Positions 1 through 10,825 of a stretch of 64,000 bases of DNA are shown here, in pieces. Where the stretch lies: assembly GCA_902572515.1 (NCBI GenBank), contig CACGGJ010000001.1:109415-173414 (forward strand), read 5' to 3'. Under the pieces are notes generated by a model. That model ran no database searches, was not told the DNA's origin, and was given only the letters and a program-made list of their open reading frames with translations. The stretch is from an uncultured Pelagibacteraceae bacterium (GTDB taxonomy: Bacteria; Pseudomonadota; Alphaproteobacteria; Pelagibacterales; Pelagibacteraceae). Within the stretch, counting starts at the first letter, position 1. Each line of letters opens with the position of its first letter. Position numbers and translations under genes: made by a program.

Positions 1-311
1 CTTTTGTTTAAAATTAAATTCATAGGAACAACCTCGTTTTTGATTTTCACTTTAGGTTTATGAAATGGTTGGAATAAGCTTTTAGACTTATTGCTGCTGT
101 TAAATTCTTTAAATTTAAAAGCTCTTTTTAAATTGTTAATTGTGAATTTAATGTCTGCAGCTTTACCAGAGATAGTTCCATTTACCCCTTCATTAGATAT
201 AATTATCGTACCTCTAATGTTTTTCTTTTTTAAAGTTTCTAATAAAACTTTTTGACTTTTCTTTAGATAAGAAATTTTGACAAATTTATAAAAACCAACT
301 ACTTCAAACAT
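1..311 (-). CDS. trhO: tRNA uridine(34) hydroxylase / rhodanese-like UPF0176 protein, N-terminal part, truncated by window edge
   Basis: Manual reverse-strand translation gives MFEVVGFYKFVKISYLKKSQKVLLETLKKKNIRGTIIISNEGVNGTISG...; EGVNGTISG is typical of TrhO/YceA. Not in the supplied ORF track. Confidence 0.8.
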   Translation of the reverse strand, partial: MFEVVGFYKFVKISYLKKSQKVLLETLKKKNIRGTIIISNEGVNGTISGKAADIKFTINNLKRAFKFKEFNSSNKSKSLFQPFHKPKVKIKNEVVPMNLILNK

Positions 312-961
312 TATAATTTTCTACAAACAGTCATTCCATCACCAAGAGGAATTATTAACTTTTCAACCCTTGTATCCTTTGAGATATGACTATTAAACTC
401 TTTAATATTTTTAGTAAATTTATCATTATTGTTTTCATTCACAACTTCTCCATACCATAAAACATTATCAATGATTATTAGACCATTTTTGTTCAATAAT
501 TGTAAAGAACGTTCATAGTATTCGATATAATTCATTTTATCAGCATCAATAAAAACTAAATCAAACTTTTCATTTTTAATTTCATTTAAACTTTCTAAAG
601 CAGGTTTAATTAATGTTTTTATTTTATGATCTTGATTAGCTTTTTTAAAAAAATCTATTGCAACTTTATTTGTTTCTTCATTTTTATCTAAAGCAATTAT
701 TTTGCCGTCATCTGATAATGCCAAAGCCATAGATAACGTACTTAATCCTGTAAATGTACCTATCTCTAAAATTTTTTTGATATTTGAAATTTTTATAATT
801 AAATGCAGAAATTGACTTTGTGAAATTGAAATTTGCATTCTTTTGATATCACCAAGAGAAGTGTTGTAATCAATTATTTCTTTTTGGACTGGATGTAAAT
901 TAAATCCATGACTTAAAATATACTCTTGGAGATCTTTAGTTATATTTAGGTCTGAACCCAT
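311..961 (-). CDS. SAM-dependent O-methyltransferase (family 3, CCoAMT-like)
   Basis: ILEIGTFTGLSTLSMALAL and DLVFIDADKMNYIEYYE motifs. Confidence 0.85.
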   Translation of the reverse strand: MGSDLNITKDLQEYILSHGFNLHPVQKEIIDYNTSLGDIKRMQISISQSQFLHLIIKISNIKKILEIGTFTGLSTLSMALALSDDGKIIALDKNEETNKVAIDFFKKANQDHKIKTLIKPALESLNEIKNEKFDLVFIDADKMNYIEYYERSLQLLNKNGLIIIDNVLWYGEVVNENNNDKFTKNIKEFNSHISKDTRVEKLIIPLGDGMTVCRKL

Positions 962-966
962 AAATT

Positions 967-2430
967 CTAAAGTTTTTTCTTTAAAATCTCATTAACTAAT
1001 TGAGGATTTGCTTTTCCACCAGAAACTTTCATTACTTGACCTACAAAGAAACCAAATAATTTAACTTTACCTGATTTATATTCGGTAGCTTTGTCTCTGT
1101 TATCATCAATAACCTTATCTATCAGTGCCTCAAGTGCTTTTGGATCACTCTCTTGTTTTAAACCTTTTTCTTCAACAATTTTCTGAGGATCTTTGTCGCC
1201 TTCCATCATTTGTTCAAAAACTGTTTTTGCAATTTTTCCAGAAATTGTTCCGTCTTTAATTAAATTAATTAATTTTGATAAGTTGCCTGCGCTTATTGGG
1301 CTTTCAGTTATTTCTAAATTTTTTTCATTTAACGCTGCAAATAATTCACCAATTATCCAATTTGTTGCAAGTTTTACATCAGACTTCTTAATTACATTTT
1401 CAAAGTAATTTGATGTTTCAATATCAGAAACTAAAATGTTTGCTTCATAGGGAGATAACTTGAATTTTTCTATAAATCTTTTTTTCTTTTCATCTGGTAA
1501 CTCTGGAATTTCTGATTTTAAGTTTTCAATAAAATCATCTGAAACTTCTAATGGCAATAAATCTGGATCTGGAAAATATCTATAATCATGAGCATCTTCT
1601 TTTGATCTCATTGATCTAGTTTCATTCTTTTTGGTATCAAAAAGTCTTGTTTCTTGATCAATCGTTTGACCATCCTCAATTAAATCAACTTGTCTATTAG
1701 CTTCGTATTCAATTGCCATCTGCATGAACTTTATTGAGTTAACATTTTTGATCTCACATCGGGTTCCAAACTCTTTTGAACCTTTTTTTCTAACAGATAC
1801 ATTTACATCGGCTCTTAAAGATCCTTCCTGCATGTTTCCATCACAGGTGCCTAAATATCTCATTATAGATCTTAATTTTTTAATATATGCATTTACTTCA
1901 TCTGGGGACCTTAGGTCAGGTTTACTTACAATTTCCATTAAAGCCACACCTGATCTATTTAAATCTACAAAAGTATTTTTAGGATCTAAATCATGAATGC
2001 TTTTACCTGCATCTTGCTCCAAGTGTAATCTTTCTATACCTACTTCTTTTTGACCATCTGGCATATCAAGTATTACTTTACCCTCACCTACAATTGGATC
2101 TTTGAATTGTGAGATTTGATATCCCTGAGGTAAGTCTGCATAAAAATAATTTTTTCTATCAAAGATAGATCTCTTATTGATTTTAGCTTTTAAACCAATT
2201 CCTGTTTTGATAGCTTGTTTTACGCAATACTCGTTTATTACCGGCAACATTCCTGGAAATGCTGCATCAACTAAACTTACTTGAGTATTTGGCTCAGCTC
2301 CAAATTTGGTTGCCGATGTTGAAAATAATTTTGACTCAGATGTAACTTGTGCATGAACTTCTAAACCAATCACAACTTCATATTGATTATCATGTCTATT
2401 AATTAGATATTCAGATTTGTTCTTACTCAC
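967..2430 (-). CDS. gatB: Asp-tRNA(Asn)/Glu-tRNA(Gln) amidotransferase subunit B
   Basis: [13 protein letters not shown]..., full length 487 aa, adjacent gatA/gatC. Confidence 0.97.
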   Translation of the reverse strand: MSKNKSEYLINRHDNQYEVVIGLEVHAQVTSESKLFSTSATKFGAEPNTQVSLVDAAFPGMLPVINEYCVKQAIKTGIGLKAKINKRSIFDRKNYFYADLPQGYQISQFKDPIVGEGKVILDMPDGQKEVGIERLHLEQDAGKSIHDLDPKNTFVDLNRSGVALMEIVSKPDLRSPDEVNAYIKKLRSIMRYLGTCDGNMQEGSLRADVNVSVRKKGSKEFGTRCEIKNVNSIKFMQMAIEYEANRQVDLIEDGQTIDQETRLFDTKKNETRSMRSKEDAHDYRYFPDPDLLPLEVSDDFIENLKSEIPELPDEKKKRFIEKFKLSPYEANILVSDIETSNYFENVIKKSDVKLATNWIIGELFAALNEKNLEITESPISAGNLSKLINLIKDGTISGKIAKTVFEQMMEGDKDPQKIVEEKGLKQESDPKALEALIDKVIDDNRDKATEYKSGKVKLFGFFVGQVMKVSGGKANPQLVNEILKKKL

Positions 2431-3884
2431 TTAATCCACCAATCATTAATATTGTTTTTAAAATTAATTTTTTCTTCCATAGCATATGCAATGTTTAAAA
2501 TATTTTGTTCATCAAAAGCTTTACCGATTATCTGTAATCCTAATGGATATCCTTTGGCATCATGGCCTGCGGGTATAGAAATTCCAGGTAAACCTGCTAA
2601 ATTTACAGGAACAGTAAAAATATCATTTAAATACATTGAAACCGGATCATTTGTTTTTTCACCAATTTTAAACGCAGAACTTGGAGTAGATGGGGTTAGA
2701 ATTACATCAACTTTTTTATAAGCATCATCAAAATCATTTTTAATAAGTTTTCTTACCTTTTGTGCTTTAAGATAATAAGCATCATAATATCCTGAAGATA
2801 AAACATAAGTTCCAATCATTATTCTTCTTTGAACTTCAGCACCAAATCCTTCAGATCTAGTTTTTTCATACATATCAATAAGATTTTCTCCTTCAGCTCT
2901 AAAACCGTATTTAACACCGTCGTATCTAGCCAAATTAGATGAGGCCTCTGCTGGTGCTACTATGTAATAAGTTGGTAGTGCATAATTAGTATGAGGTAGA
3001 GATATATCTATAATCTCAGCACCACAATCTTTTGCGTATTCAATACCTTTTTTCCATAGCTCTTCTATTTCTTTAGGCATGCCATCTACTCTATATTCTT
3101 TGGGTATTCCTATTTTTTTACCTTTGATATCTTTTGTTAATTCTTTGCTGTAATCTTTTCTTTTAAAATCTATTGAAGTAGAATCTTTTTCATCATAAGT
3201 GCTAATAACTTCCTGTAACAATGCACAATCTTTAACATTTTGTGCCATTGGACCAGCTTGATCTAGGGATGATGCAAATGCTACAATTCCATATCTAGAG
3301 CAACTACCATAAGTAGGTTTTAATCCGACCGTTCCAGTAAATGAAGCAGGCTGTCTTATAGATCCACCTGTATCTGTTCCAATAGTTATTGGTGTTAATT
3401 GTGCTGCTACAGCAGAAGACGATCCACCTGAAGAACCTCCCGGAACTAAATTCTTATCAATTGGGTTTTGTACATTACCAAAAAAACTAGTTTCATTAGA
3501 TGAACCCATCGCAAATTCATCACAATTTAATTTACCCATTAGGATAGCTCCTTCATTCCAAATATTTTGTGTGACAGTTGACTCGTAAGTTGGAACGAAG
3601 TTATTTAAAATCTTACTACCAGCTGTAGTTCTTAAATCTTTTGTGCAAAATAAATCTTTTACAGCCATTGGAATACCAGGCAGTTTTAAATCCAGATTAG
3701 GTTTTTCATCAAACTTCTTTGCTTTATTAAAAGCATTTGCATAATCTTCAGTTATATATGCATTTAATTCTTTTGATTTTTCTGATCTTTCCACAAATGC
3801 TTTAGTAACTTCACTTGAGGAAAGTTTTTTACTTTTTATATTTTCTACTAACTCAGATAATGATTGTTTAGTTATATCTGACAT
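2427..3884 (-). CDS. gatA: Asp-tRNA(Asn)/Glu-tRNA(Gln) amidotransferase subunit A
   Basis: Amidase signature [32 protein letters not shown]. Confidence 0.97.
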   Translation of the reverse strand: MSDITKQSLSELVENIKSKKLSSSEVTKAFVERSEKSKELNAYITEDYANAFNKAKKFDEKPNLDLKLPGIPMAVKDLFCTKDLRTTAGSKILNNFVPTYESTVTQNIWNEGAILMGKLNCDEFAMGSSNETSFFGNVQNPIDKNLVPGGSSGGSSSAVAAQLTPITIGTDTGGSIRQPASFTGTVGLKPTYGSCSRYGIVAFASSLDQAGPMAQNVKDCALLQEVISTYDEKDSTSIDFKRKDYSKELTKDIKGKKIGIPKEYRVDGMPKEIEELWKKGIEYAKDCGAEIIDISLPHTNYALPTYYIVAPAEASSNLARYDGVKYGFRAEGENLIDMYEKTRSEGFGAEVQRRIMIGTYVLSSGYYDAYYLKAQKVRKLIKNDFDDAYKKVDVILTPSTPSSAFKIGEKTNDPVSMYLNDIFTVPVNLAGLPGISIPAGHDAKGYPLGLQIIGKAFDEQNILNIAYAMEEKINFKNNINDWWIK

Positions 3885-4171
3885 TATTCAATTACCTTTG
3901 GTACTACAAAATAATCTTCATTTTCCTTAGGAGAATTTTTTATTACTTGATCTCTTAAGTTTTTACTTTTTACTTTATCTGATCTTAGTTTTAGAGTTGT
4001 TTCAGCAACAGAAGTTAATGGTTCAACATTGTCAGTTTTTAATTCGTTAAGTTTTTCAATAAAATCGAAAATTGAATTTAAATCTCCTGCAAGTTTCTCT
4101 GCTTTTTTCTCATCTACAGAAATTCTTGATAGTTTAGATATGTGTTTTATTGTTTTAAGATCGATGCTCAT
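3884..4171 (-). CDS. gatC: Asp-tRNA(Asn)/Glu-tRNA(Gln) amidotransferase subunit C
   Basis: [23 protein letters not shown]; start trimmed to the internal Met relative to the ORF track. Confidence 0.9.
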   Translation of the reverse strand: MSIDLKTIKHISKLSRISVDEKKAEKLAGDLNSIFDFIEKLNELKTDNVEPLTSVAETTLKLRSDKVKSKNLRDQVIKNSPKENEDYFVVPKVIE

Positions 4172-4221
4172 ATGGTATTTAAATATGTCGCAAACTATCA
4201 CTTAAGTTTAAAATATACAAT

Positions 4222-4677
4222 ATGATCACTATTGAAGAATTCAAAAAAAAACAGTCTGAAACCTCTAGATTGATTGGTTTAGATCTTGGTTCAAAAAGAA
4301 TCGGTGTATCAATTTGTGATGAAAAACAGTCAATAGCCACACCTTTTAAAACAATCAATAAAACCAATAATGATGATCTAATCAACGAATTGAAAAAAAT
4401 AATAGAGGAAAACAATATTAAAGGAATTATAATTGGATATCCAATTAACATGGATGGTTCATTAGGTCCCTCTGCTCAATCAGTAAGTGATGTGTCTAAA
4501 AATATAGACAAAAATGTAGATGTAGATGTTTGCTTATGGGATGAAAGACTTTCAACTGTTGGGGCATTTAATCTATCTAGTCAGCTTGATGTTAATGTTT
4601 CTAAGCGTGAAAAAAACATAGATCAAAATGCAGCTGCATTTATTCTTCAAGGAGCTATAGATTATTTAAATAATTAA
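4222..4677 (+). CDS. ruvX: Holliday junction resolvase-like YqgF/RuvX
   Basis: LIGLDLGSKRIGVSICD and LWDERLSTV motifs. Confidence 0.93.
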   Translation: MITIEEFKKKQSETSRLIGLDLGSKRIGVSICDEKQSIATPFKTINKTNNDDLINELKKIIEENNIKGIIIGYPINMDGSLGPSAQSVSDVSKNIDKNVDVDVCLWDERLSTVGAFNLSSQLDVNVSKREKNIDQNAAAFILQGAIDYLNN

Positions 4678-4719
4678 TCCTTGCCATTTAGGGGCTTTAT
4701 AGCTATAGAGTTAATTTTA

Positions 4720-5661
4720 ATGGCAATTAAAACCAATAAAGCTATTAAAATCTCACAAAAACATCTGTTAGGTATCCAAGATTTATCAGTTAATGATATT
4801 AATTATATCCTGGATGAGTCAGAAGCTTTTATAAAATTAAATCAAAGTAAAAATAAAAAAATTGATGTGTTAAGAGGCAAAACACAAATAAACCTATTCT
4901 TTGAGCCATCAACTAGAACACAAAGCTCATTTGAACTTGCTGGAAAAAGACTTGGTGCAGATGTTATGTCAATGAATATGGGTAACTCAGCCATTAAAAA
5001 AGGTGAAACTTTAATTGATACGGCCATGACCTTAAATGCAATGCATCCTGATATAATTGTAATCAGACATCAAGACTCGGGTGCTTGTAATCTATTATCT
5101 CAAAAAGTTAATTGTGTTGTATTAAATGCTGGTGATGGTAGACGTGAGCACCCTACTCAAGCATTATTAGATGCATTAACAATTAGAAATCGAAAAAAAA
5201 AAATTCAAGGATTAAAAATAGCTATATGTGGAGACATACTTCATTCGAGAGTGGCTAGATCAAATATTTATCTTCTGACAATGTTAGGAGCAGAAGTTAA
5301 TATAGTTGCACCATCGAATCTTATGCCAAAAGAAATTGAAAAGTTTGGTGTAAACACTTTTACTGATATGAAAAAGGGTCTTAAAGATTGTGATATTGTA
5401 ATGATGCTTAGATTGCAAAATGAAAGGATGACCAGTTCTTATCTTTCATCAAATAGAGAATATTATGAATATTATGGGTTAACGCCAGATAAACTTGATC
5501 ATGCAAAATCAGATGCTCTGATTATGCATCCTGGTCCAATGAATAGAGGAATTGAAATTGATACAAGATTAGCTGACGACATAAACAAGAGTGTAATTAA
5601 AGAACAAGTTGAACTAGGTGTTGCTGTAAGGATGGCATGTTTAAAAATATTTTGTGAATAA
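4720..5661 (+). CDS. pyrB: Aspartate carbamoyltransferase catalytic subunit
   Basis: [29 protein letters not shown]; likely start MAIKTNK. Confidence 0.95.
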   Translation: MAIKTNKAIKISQKHLLGIQDLSVNDINYILDESEAFIKLNQSKNKKIDVLRGKTQINLFFEPSTRTQSSFELAGKRLGADVMSMNMGNSAIKKGETLIDTAMTLNAMHPDIIVIRHQDSGACNLLSQKVNCVVLNAGDGRREHPTQALLDALTIRNRKKKIQGLKIAICGDILHSRVARSNIYLLTMLGAEVNIVAPSNLMPKEIEKFGVNTFTDMKKGLKDCDIVMMLRLQNERMTSSYLSSNREYYEYYGLTPDKLDHAKSDALIMHPGPMNRGIEIDTRLADDINKSVIKEQVELGVAVRMACLKIFCE

Positions 5662-6948
5662 ATGAAAAAACAATACTTTATAAATGCAAACATTATAGAT
5701 CCTCATAATTCCATAAACGAAAATGGTGGATTAATAATTGGAGAAGACGGGAAGATAGAAGCAATAGGAAAAAAGGTAAATACAAACAATTTACCAACTA
5801 GAGAAAAACCTACTGACTTAAAGGGTAAATATATATTTCCTGGTATAGTGGATATGAGAGTTTTTGTAGGCGAACCAGGATATGAATATAAAGAAAATTT
5901 TAGGACTTTAAGTAATGCAGCTTTATCTGGAGGAGTAACTTCTGTCGTAACCATGCCTAATACAGATCCAATTATAGATAATGTGTCAATTGTAGATTTT
6001 TTAAAAAGAAGAGGACGTGATAAATCTAAAATAAATATTTTTCCTTGTGCTTCATTAACTCAAAACACTGATGGCACCAATATGACTGAATTTGGGTTAC
6101 TAGCTAAAAAAGGAATTATTGCTTTTACTGACGGAGTAAAAACAATTCAAAATACTAGACTTATGTCTAGAATTATGAATTCAGCTAAAGATTTAGGATG
6201 TCTTATAATGCAACATGCTGAAGATTACGATTTAGCTAAAAATGGGATGATTAATTCTGGTATTATTGCAACAAAACTTGGCTTATCAAGCATACCAGAT
6301 ATTGCTGAAAGAATTATAATAGAAAGAGATCTTACTCTCTTAGAAAAAACTAAATGTCGATATCATATATCTCAACTTTCAGCGGGAAAATCTGTAGATA
6401 TTATTAAACAACGCAAACAAAATGTTAAATTTACTTGTGGTGTATCAATAAATAATCTCTCATTAAATGAAAATGATATTGGAGATTTTAGAACATTTTT
6501 AAAATTATCACCTCCACTAAGAAGAGAAGAAGATCGAGAAGCTTTGGTTCAAGGATTAAAAGATAAAACCATTGATGTAATTGTTTCTGACCATAAACCT
6601 GAAGATGAAGAATCTAAAAGATTAACTTTTGCACAAGCTGCAACTGGTGCATCTGGTATTGAAACATTGTTATCCTTAAGTTTAGAATTATTTCATAATG
6701 GATCTGTAAAACTTGAAACTATAATTCAAGCTTTAACCTCTAACCCAGCAAAAATATTAAATATAAATAAAGGAAACCTGTCTATTGGTAATGATGCGGA
6801 TTTTTGTATAGTAGATATCAATAAACCATGGATTGTAAAAAAAGAAAATTTAATCTCTAAATCTAAAAATACTTCAATTGAAGATAAGAAACTTCAAGGA
6901 AAAGTAACCAATACATTTGTAAAAGGTATAGAATTATTTAAAATATAA
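5662..6948 (+). CDS. pyrC: Dihydroorotase
   Basis: FPGIVDMRVFVGEPGYEYKE..., VSDHKPEDEESK; next to pyrB. Confidence 0.92.
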   Translation: MKKQYFINANIIDPHNSINENGGLIIGEDGKIEAIGKKVNTNNLPTREKPTDLKGKYIFPGIVDMRVFVGEPGYEYKENFRTLSNAALSGGVTSVVTMPNTDPIIDNVSIVDFLKRRGRDKSKINIFPCASLTQNTDGTNMTEFGLLAKKGIIAFTDGVKTIQNTRLMSRIMNSAKDLGCLIMQHAEDYDLAKNGMINSGIIATKLGLSSIPDIAERIIIERDLTLLEKTKCRYHISQLSAGKSVDIIKQRKQNVKFTCGVSINNLSLNENDIGDFRTFLKLSPPLRREEDREALVQGLKDKTIDVIVSDHKPEDEESKRLTFAQAATGASGIETLLSLSLELFHNGSVKLETIIQALTSNPAKILNINKGNLSIGNDADFCIVDINKPWIVKKENLISKSKNTSIEDKKLQGKVTNTFVKGIELFKI

Positions 6949-6950
6949 AA

Positions 6951-7529
6951 ATGGAACTTTTTATAATAGGTATAATCTCATACCTAATGGGATCAATTCC
7001 TTTTGGATTAATTTTAACTAAAGTATTTTTAAAAAAAGATATTAGAGAAATCGGTTCTGGTAATATTGGCGCAACAAATGCTTTAAGAACTGGTAACAAG
7101 TTAATTGGTTATTCAACACTAATACTTGATGTGTTAAAGGCAGTAATACCTGTTTTATACGTTAAAATTAATTTTCCTGATGCAGTATATATATCAGCTT
7201 TATGCGCTTTTGTAGGTCATGTGTTCCCTGTATGGTTAAAATTTAAAGGTGGCAAAGGTGTAGCAACATATGTTGGGATACTTTTTTCCTTAAATATTAT
7301 TTTTGGTTTAGTGTTTGGTGTTAGTTGGTTAATAATTTTTTTTATTTCTAAATATTCATCCTTAGCTTCCTTGACAGGATCACTTTCTACACCTGTATAT
7401 ATTTTAATTTTTGAGGGTTCAGAAAATGTATTTTTTTACGTAATAATGATTATTTTAATATTTTTTACCCACAGAGAAAATATTAAACGCTTGAAAAATA
7501 AAGAAGAAACTAAGACAAAAATTTATTAA
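6951..7529 (+). CDS. plsY: Glycerol-3-phosphate acyltransferase
   Basis: SYLMGSIPFGLIL, IGSGNIGATNALRTG, FKGGKGVATY. Confidence 0.95.
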   Translation: MELFIIGIISYLMGSIPFGLILTKVFLKKDIREIGSGNIGATNALRTGNKLIGYSTLILDVLKAVIPVLYVKINFPDAVYISALCAFVGHVFPVWLKFKGGKGVATYVGILFSLNIIFGLVFGVSWLIIFFISKYSSLASLTGSLSTPVYILIFEGSENVFFYVIMIILIFFTHRENIKRLKNKEETKTKIY

Positions 7530-7566
7530 TTTGACTATCAAACTCTTTTGAGTAGTTTGTTATTTT

Positions 7567-10149
7567 ATGAATCTAGTCATAGTTGAAAGCCCTGCTAAAG
7601 CGAAAACAATTAATAAATATTTAGGTGATAACTATACCGTTTTAGCTAGCTATGGTCATATTAGAGATCTTCCTTCAAAAAATGGATCTGTTGATCCTGA
7701 TCAAAATTTTAAAATGGAATGGGAAGTTGATAGCTTTTCAAAAAAATATCTTAAAGAAATTACAGATGCTGCAAAAGATTCTTCGAAAATAATTCTTGCC
7801 ACTGACCCAGATCGTGAGGGAGAGGCTATAGCTTGGCATGTAAAAGAATATTTAGATGAAAAAAAACTTTTAAAGGATAAAGAAATTGAACGTGTTGTAT
7901 TTAACGAAATAACAAAAAAAGCTGTCACACATGGTATTGAAAATCCAAGACAGATAGAGCCCTTATTAGTAGATGCATATATGGCTAGAAGAGCACTAGA
8001 TTATTTGGTGGGATTTAATATATCACCAATACTTTGGACTAAACTACCTGGTTCAAAATCTGCCGGTAGAGTTCAATCTGTAGCGCTAAAATTGATCACT
8101 GAAAGAGAGCATGAAATTGAATTATTCAAGCCAGAAGAATTTTGGACTTTAAGTATTAATTTTCAGGATAAAAATAAAAGCAATATTACAGCAAGTATTT
8201 CTCAACTTGATGGAGAAAAAATTGAAAAATTTTCATTTAAAAAAAAAGAAGAAATTGAAAAGGCAATTGATAATATTAAGAACAAAAAATTTAACATAAC
8301 TGATATTTCCTCAAAAGTTGTTAGCAGAAATCCCTCGGGACCCTTTACTACTTCAACACTTCAGCAAGTTGCTTCTAGTAGATTGGGTTTTGGTGCATCA
8401 AGAACAATGCAAATGGCACAAAAACTTTATCAAGGAATAGAAATTGAGGGAGATACAGTCGGGCTAATTACTTATATGAGAACGGATGGAACTAATTTGT
8501 CAGCTGATGCTGTCACTGATTTTAGAAATTTTATTAAAAAAGAATATGGTAAAGAATACTTGCCAGAAAATCCAAATAATTACTCAGGAAAAAAAGCAAA
8601 AAACGCTCAGGAAGCTCATGAAGCAATAAGACCAACTGATATTAATAGAAATCCAGACTCTATTAAAAAGTATTTAAGTTCTGACCAGCAAAAATTATAT
8701 TCTTTAATTTGGTCTAGAGCTCTATCGTCTCAAATGGAAACAGCAAAATTTGATAGAAATACAATAACGATTGAATCTGAAGACGGTAAAACTATATGTA
8801 AATCAAGCGGATCGGTTTTGAAATTTGATGGATTTTTAAAAGTTTATTCAAATCAAGGCAAAGATGATGATGAGCAAATTTTACCTGAGATGTCAAAAGG
8901 ACCAATTAATATAGAAGCTCTTATTGATGAACAACATTTTACCCAACCTCCCCCACGTTACTCTGAGGCGAGTTTGGTTAAAAAATTAGAAGAGTTAGGA
9001 ATTGGAAGACCTTCAACTTATGCAAGTATAATTTCAACAATAGCGAATAGAGGTTATGCAGAAATAGTTAATAAAAGATTTTTCCCCACTGACAGAGGTA
9101 AATTAATTTCTGCGTTTTTAGAAAAACTATTTTCAAAGTATGTAGATTATAACTTTACAGCTGGATTAGAGGATCAACTAGATGAAATAACTTCTGGAAA
9201 AGAAAGTTGGTTAAAAGTTCTAGAAATGTTTTGGAAAGATTTTAATAGTAATGTTTCAGAGGTAAAAGAAAAAAGAACTAGAGAGGTTTTAGATCTCTTA
9301 AATGAAAGTTTGGGAGCATTGATATTTGACACTGATAAAGAAGGAAAGATAGTTAGAAAATGTCAGTTATGTGATACAGGTTCCCTTAGTTTAAAAAACA
9401 GTTTTAGAGGAGGTGCGTTTATTGGATGTTCAAACTATCCAGAATGTAAATTTACAAGACCACTATCAAAAGCTAAAGCGGCTGCTCAATCACAACTTGC
9501 TGAACCAAAATTTCTTGGAAAACATGAAAATGGAAATGATATTTTTTTAAAAAATGGAAGATTTGGTCCATATCTTCAGTATGAGAAAGTTCTTGAAGAG
9601 AATATTAAAGAAGAAAAACCAAAAAAAAGAAAAAAAACTAAGAAAAAGAAACCTGAGGTAAACGAACTATTAAAAAATGTATCAATTCCAAAAGGAATTG
9701 AATTAGAAAGTATAGATTTAGAAAAAGCTAAATTTTTATGCTCACTTCCTAAATCACTGGGTATTAATCCAGAGAATCAAAAAGAAATCACTTTATATAC
9801 AGGGAGATTTGGTCCTTATTTGAAATGCGAGAATAAATCGGCAAGAATAGAAAACGTCGATGAAATTTTTTCTATAGGATTAAACAGAGCTATTACACTT
9901 ATAGCTGAAGCAAAACCAGGAAGAATGTCATCATCAATTATTAAAGACTTGGGTGAACACCCTGAAGATAAGAAGCCAGTGAGAATAATGAAAGGACAAT
10001 ACGGACCTTATATAAAATACAAATCTTTAAATGCAACAATACCTGAGGAAAAAGACCCAACTGAAATCACGATGGAAGAGGCTCTAATTCTTATTGAGAA
10101 AAGAAGAGAATACGATAAGAATAAAAAGCAAAAAAAAAGAAAAAGCTAA
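7567..10149 (+). CDS. topA: DNA topoisomerase I
   Basis: MNLVIVESPAKAKTINKYLG..., TYMRTDGTNLS, zinc-finger tail. Confidence 0.97.
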   Translation: MNLVIVESPAKAKTINKYLGDNYTVLASYGHIRDLPSKNGSVDPDQNFKMEWEVDSFSKKYLKEITDAAKDSSKIILATDPDREGEAIAWHVKEYLDEKKLLKDKEIERVVFNEITKKAVTHGIENPRQIEPLLVDAYMARRALDYLVGFNISPILWTKLPGSKSAGRVQSVALKLITEREHEIELFKPEEFWTLSINFQDKNKSNITASISQLDGEKIEKFSFKKKEEIEKAIDNIKNKKFNITDISSKVVSRNPSGPFTTSTLQQVASSRLGFGASRTMQMAQKLYQGIEIEGDTVGLITYMRTDGTNLSADAVTDFRNFIKKEYGKEYLPENPNNYSGKKAKNAQEAHEAIRPTDINRNPDSIKKYLSSDQQKLYSLIWSRALSSQMETAKFDRNTITIESEDGKTICKSSGSVLKFDGFLKVYSNQGKDDDEQILPEMSKGPINIEALIDEQHFTQPPPRYSEASLVKKLEELGIGRPSTYASIISTIANRGYAEIVNKRFFPTDRGKLISAFLEKLFSKYVDYNFTAGLEDQLDEITSGKESWLKVLEMFWKDFNSNVSEVKEKRTREVLDLLNESLGALIFDTDKEGKIVRKCQLCDTGSLSLKNSFRGGAFIGCSNYPECKFTRPLSKAKAAAQSQLAEPKFLGKHENGNDIFLKNGRFGPYLQYEKVLEENIKEEKPKKRKKTKKKKPEVNELLKNVSIPKGIELESIDLEKAKFLCSLPKSLGINPENQKEITLYTGRFGPYLKCENKSARIENVDEIFSIGLNRAITLIAEAKPGRMSSSIIKDLGEHPEDKKPVRIMKGQYGPYIKYKSLNATIPEEKDPTEITMEEALILIEKRREYDKNKKQKKRKS

Positions 10150-10365
10150 ATGAAAAAAATATTCTTCCTAATAATCCTATCTTTTTTTATAAATAATTAT
10201 TCTCTAGGAAATGAAAATTGTTCTTCATATAAAAAATTATCTAAAGAGTATTTAAAATGCTTAGGTGGAAAAGTTAAAAAGAAAACATCAGGTTTCGGTC
10301 TTGATACTAATAATATTAAAGAAAAAAAATATTTAACTGATTGGTTTAAGAAAAAAGAAAAATGA
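10150..10365 (+). CDS. Small secreted protein of unknown function
   Basis: Signal-peptide-like N-terminus MKKIFFLIILSFFINNYSLGNE; directly between topA and the RidA-family gene. Confidence 0.6.
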   Translation: MKKIFFLIILSFFINNYSLGNENCSSYKKLSKEYLKCLGGKVKKKTSGFGLDTNNIKEKKYLTDWFKKKEK

Positions 10366-10823
10366 ATTTTGAAGAGAGTCTAATTAAAAATAATATAAAA
10401 CTTCCAGAGCCAAAAGCTCCAGTTGGTTCATACTTAGCAACGAAAATAGCAGGGAAACTATTATACATTTCAGGTCAAATTTCAATTTCGGAAAATGGAG
10501 AATTAATTAAAGGTAAGTTAGGTAAAGAATTATCTACTGAGGATGGATATAAGGCTGCTGAAAGATGTGCTTTAAGTATAGTATCACAGGCCAAAAGTGC
10601 GTGTAATGGAGATTTAAATAAAATAAAATCATGTATTAAATTAACTGGATTTGTAAATTCTACTGACGATTTTACTGATCAGCCAAAAGTTATAAATGGA
10701 GCGTCTGATCTGATTGCTTTAATCTTTGGTGAGGATGGTATGCATACTAGAGCTGCTGTGAGCACTAATAGTTTACCCTTAGGTGTATCAGTTGAAGTTG
10801 ATGCAATTTTTGAATTAAATTAA
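10362..10823 (+). CDS. RidA/YjgF-family protein
   Basis: LLYISGQISISENGE..., HTRAAVSTNSLPLGVSVEVDAIFEL. Confidence 0.88.
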   Translation: MNFEESLIKNNIKLPEPKAPVGSYLATKIAGKLLYISGQISISENGELIKGKLGKELSTEDGYKAAERCALSIVSQAKSACNGDLNKIKSCIKLTGFVNSTDDFTDQPKVINGASDLIALIFGEDGMHTRAAVSTNSLPLGVSVEVDAIFELN

Positions 10824-10825
10824 TA

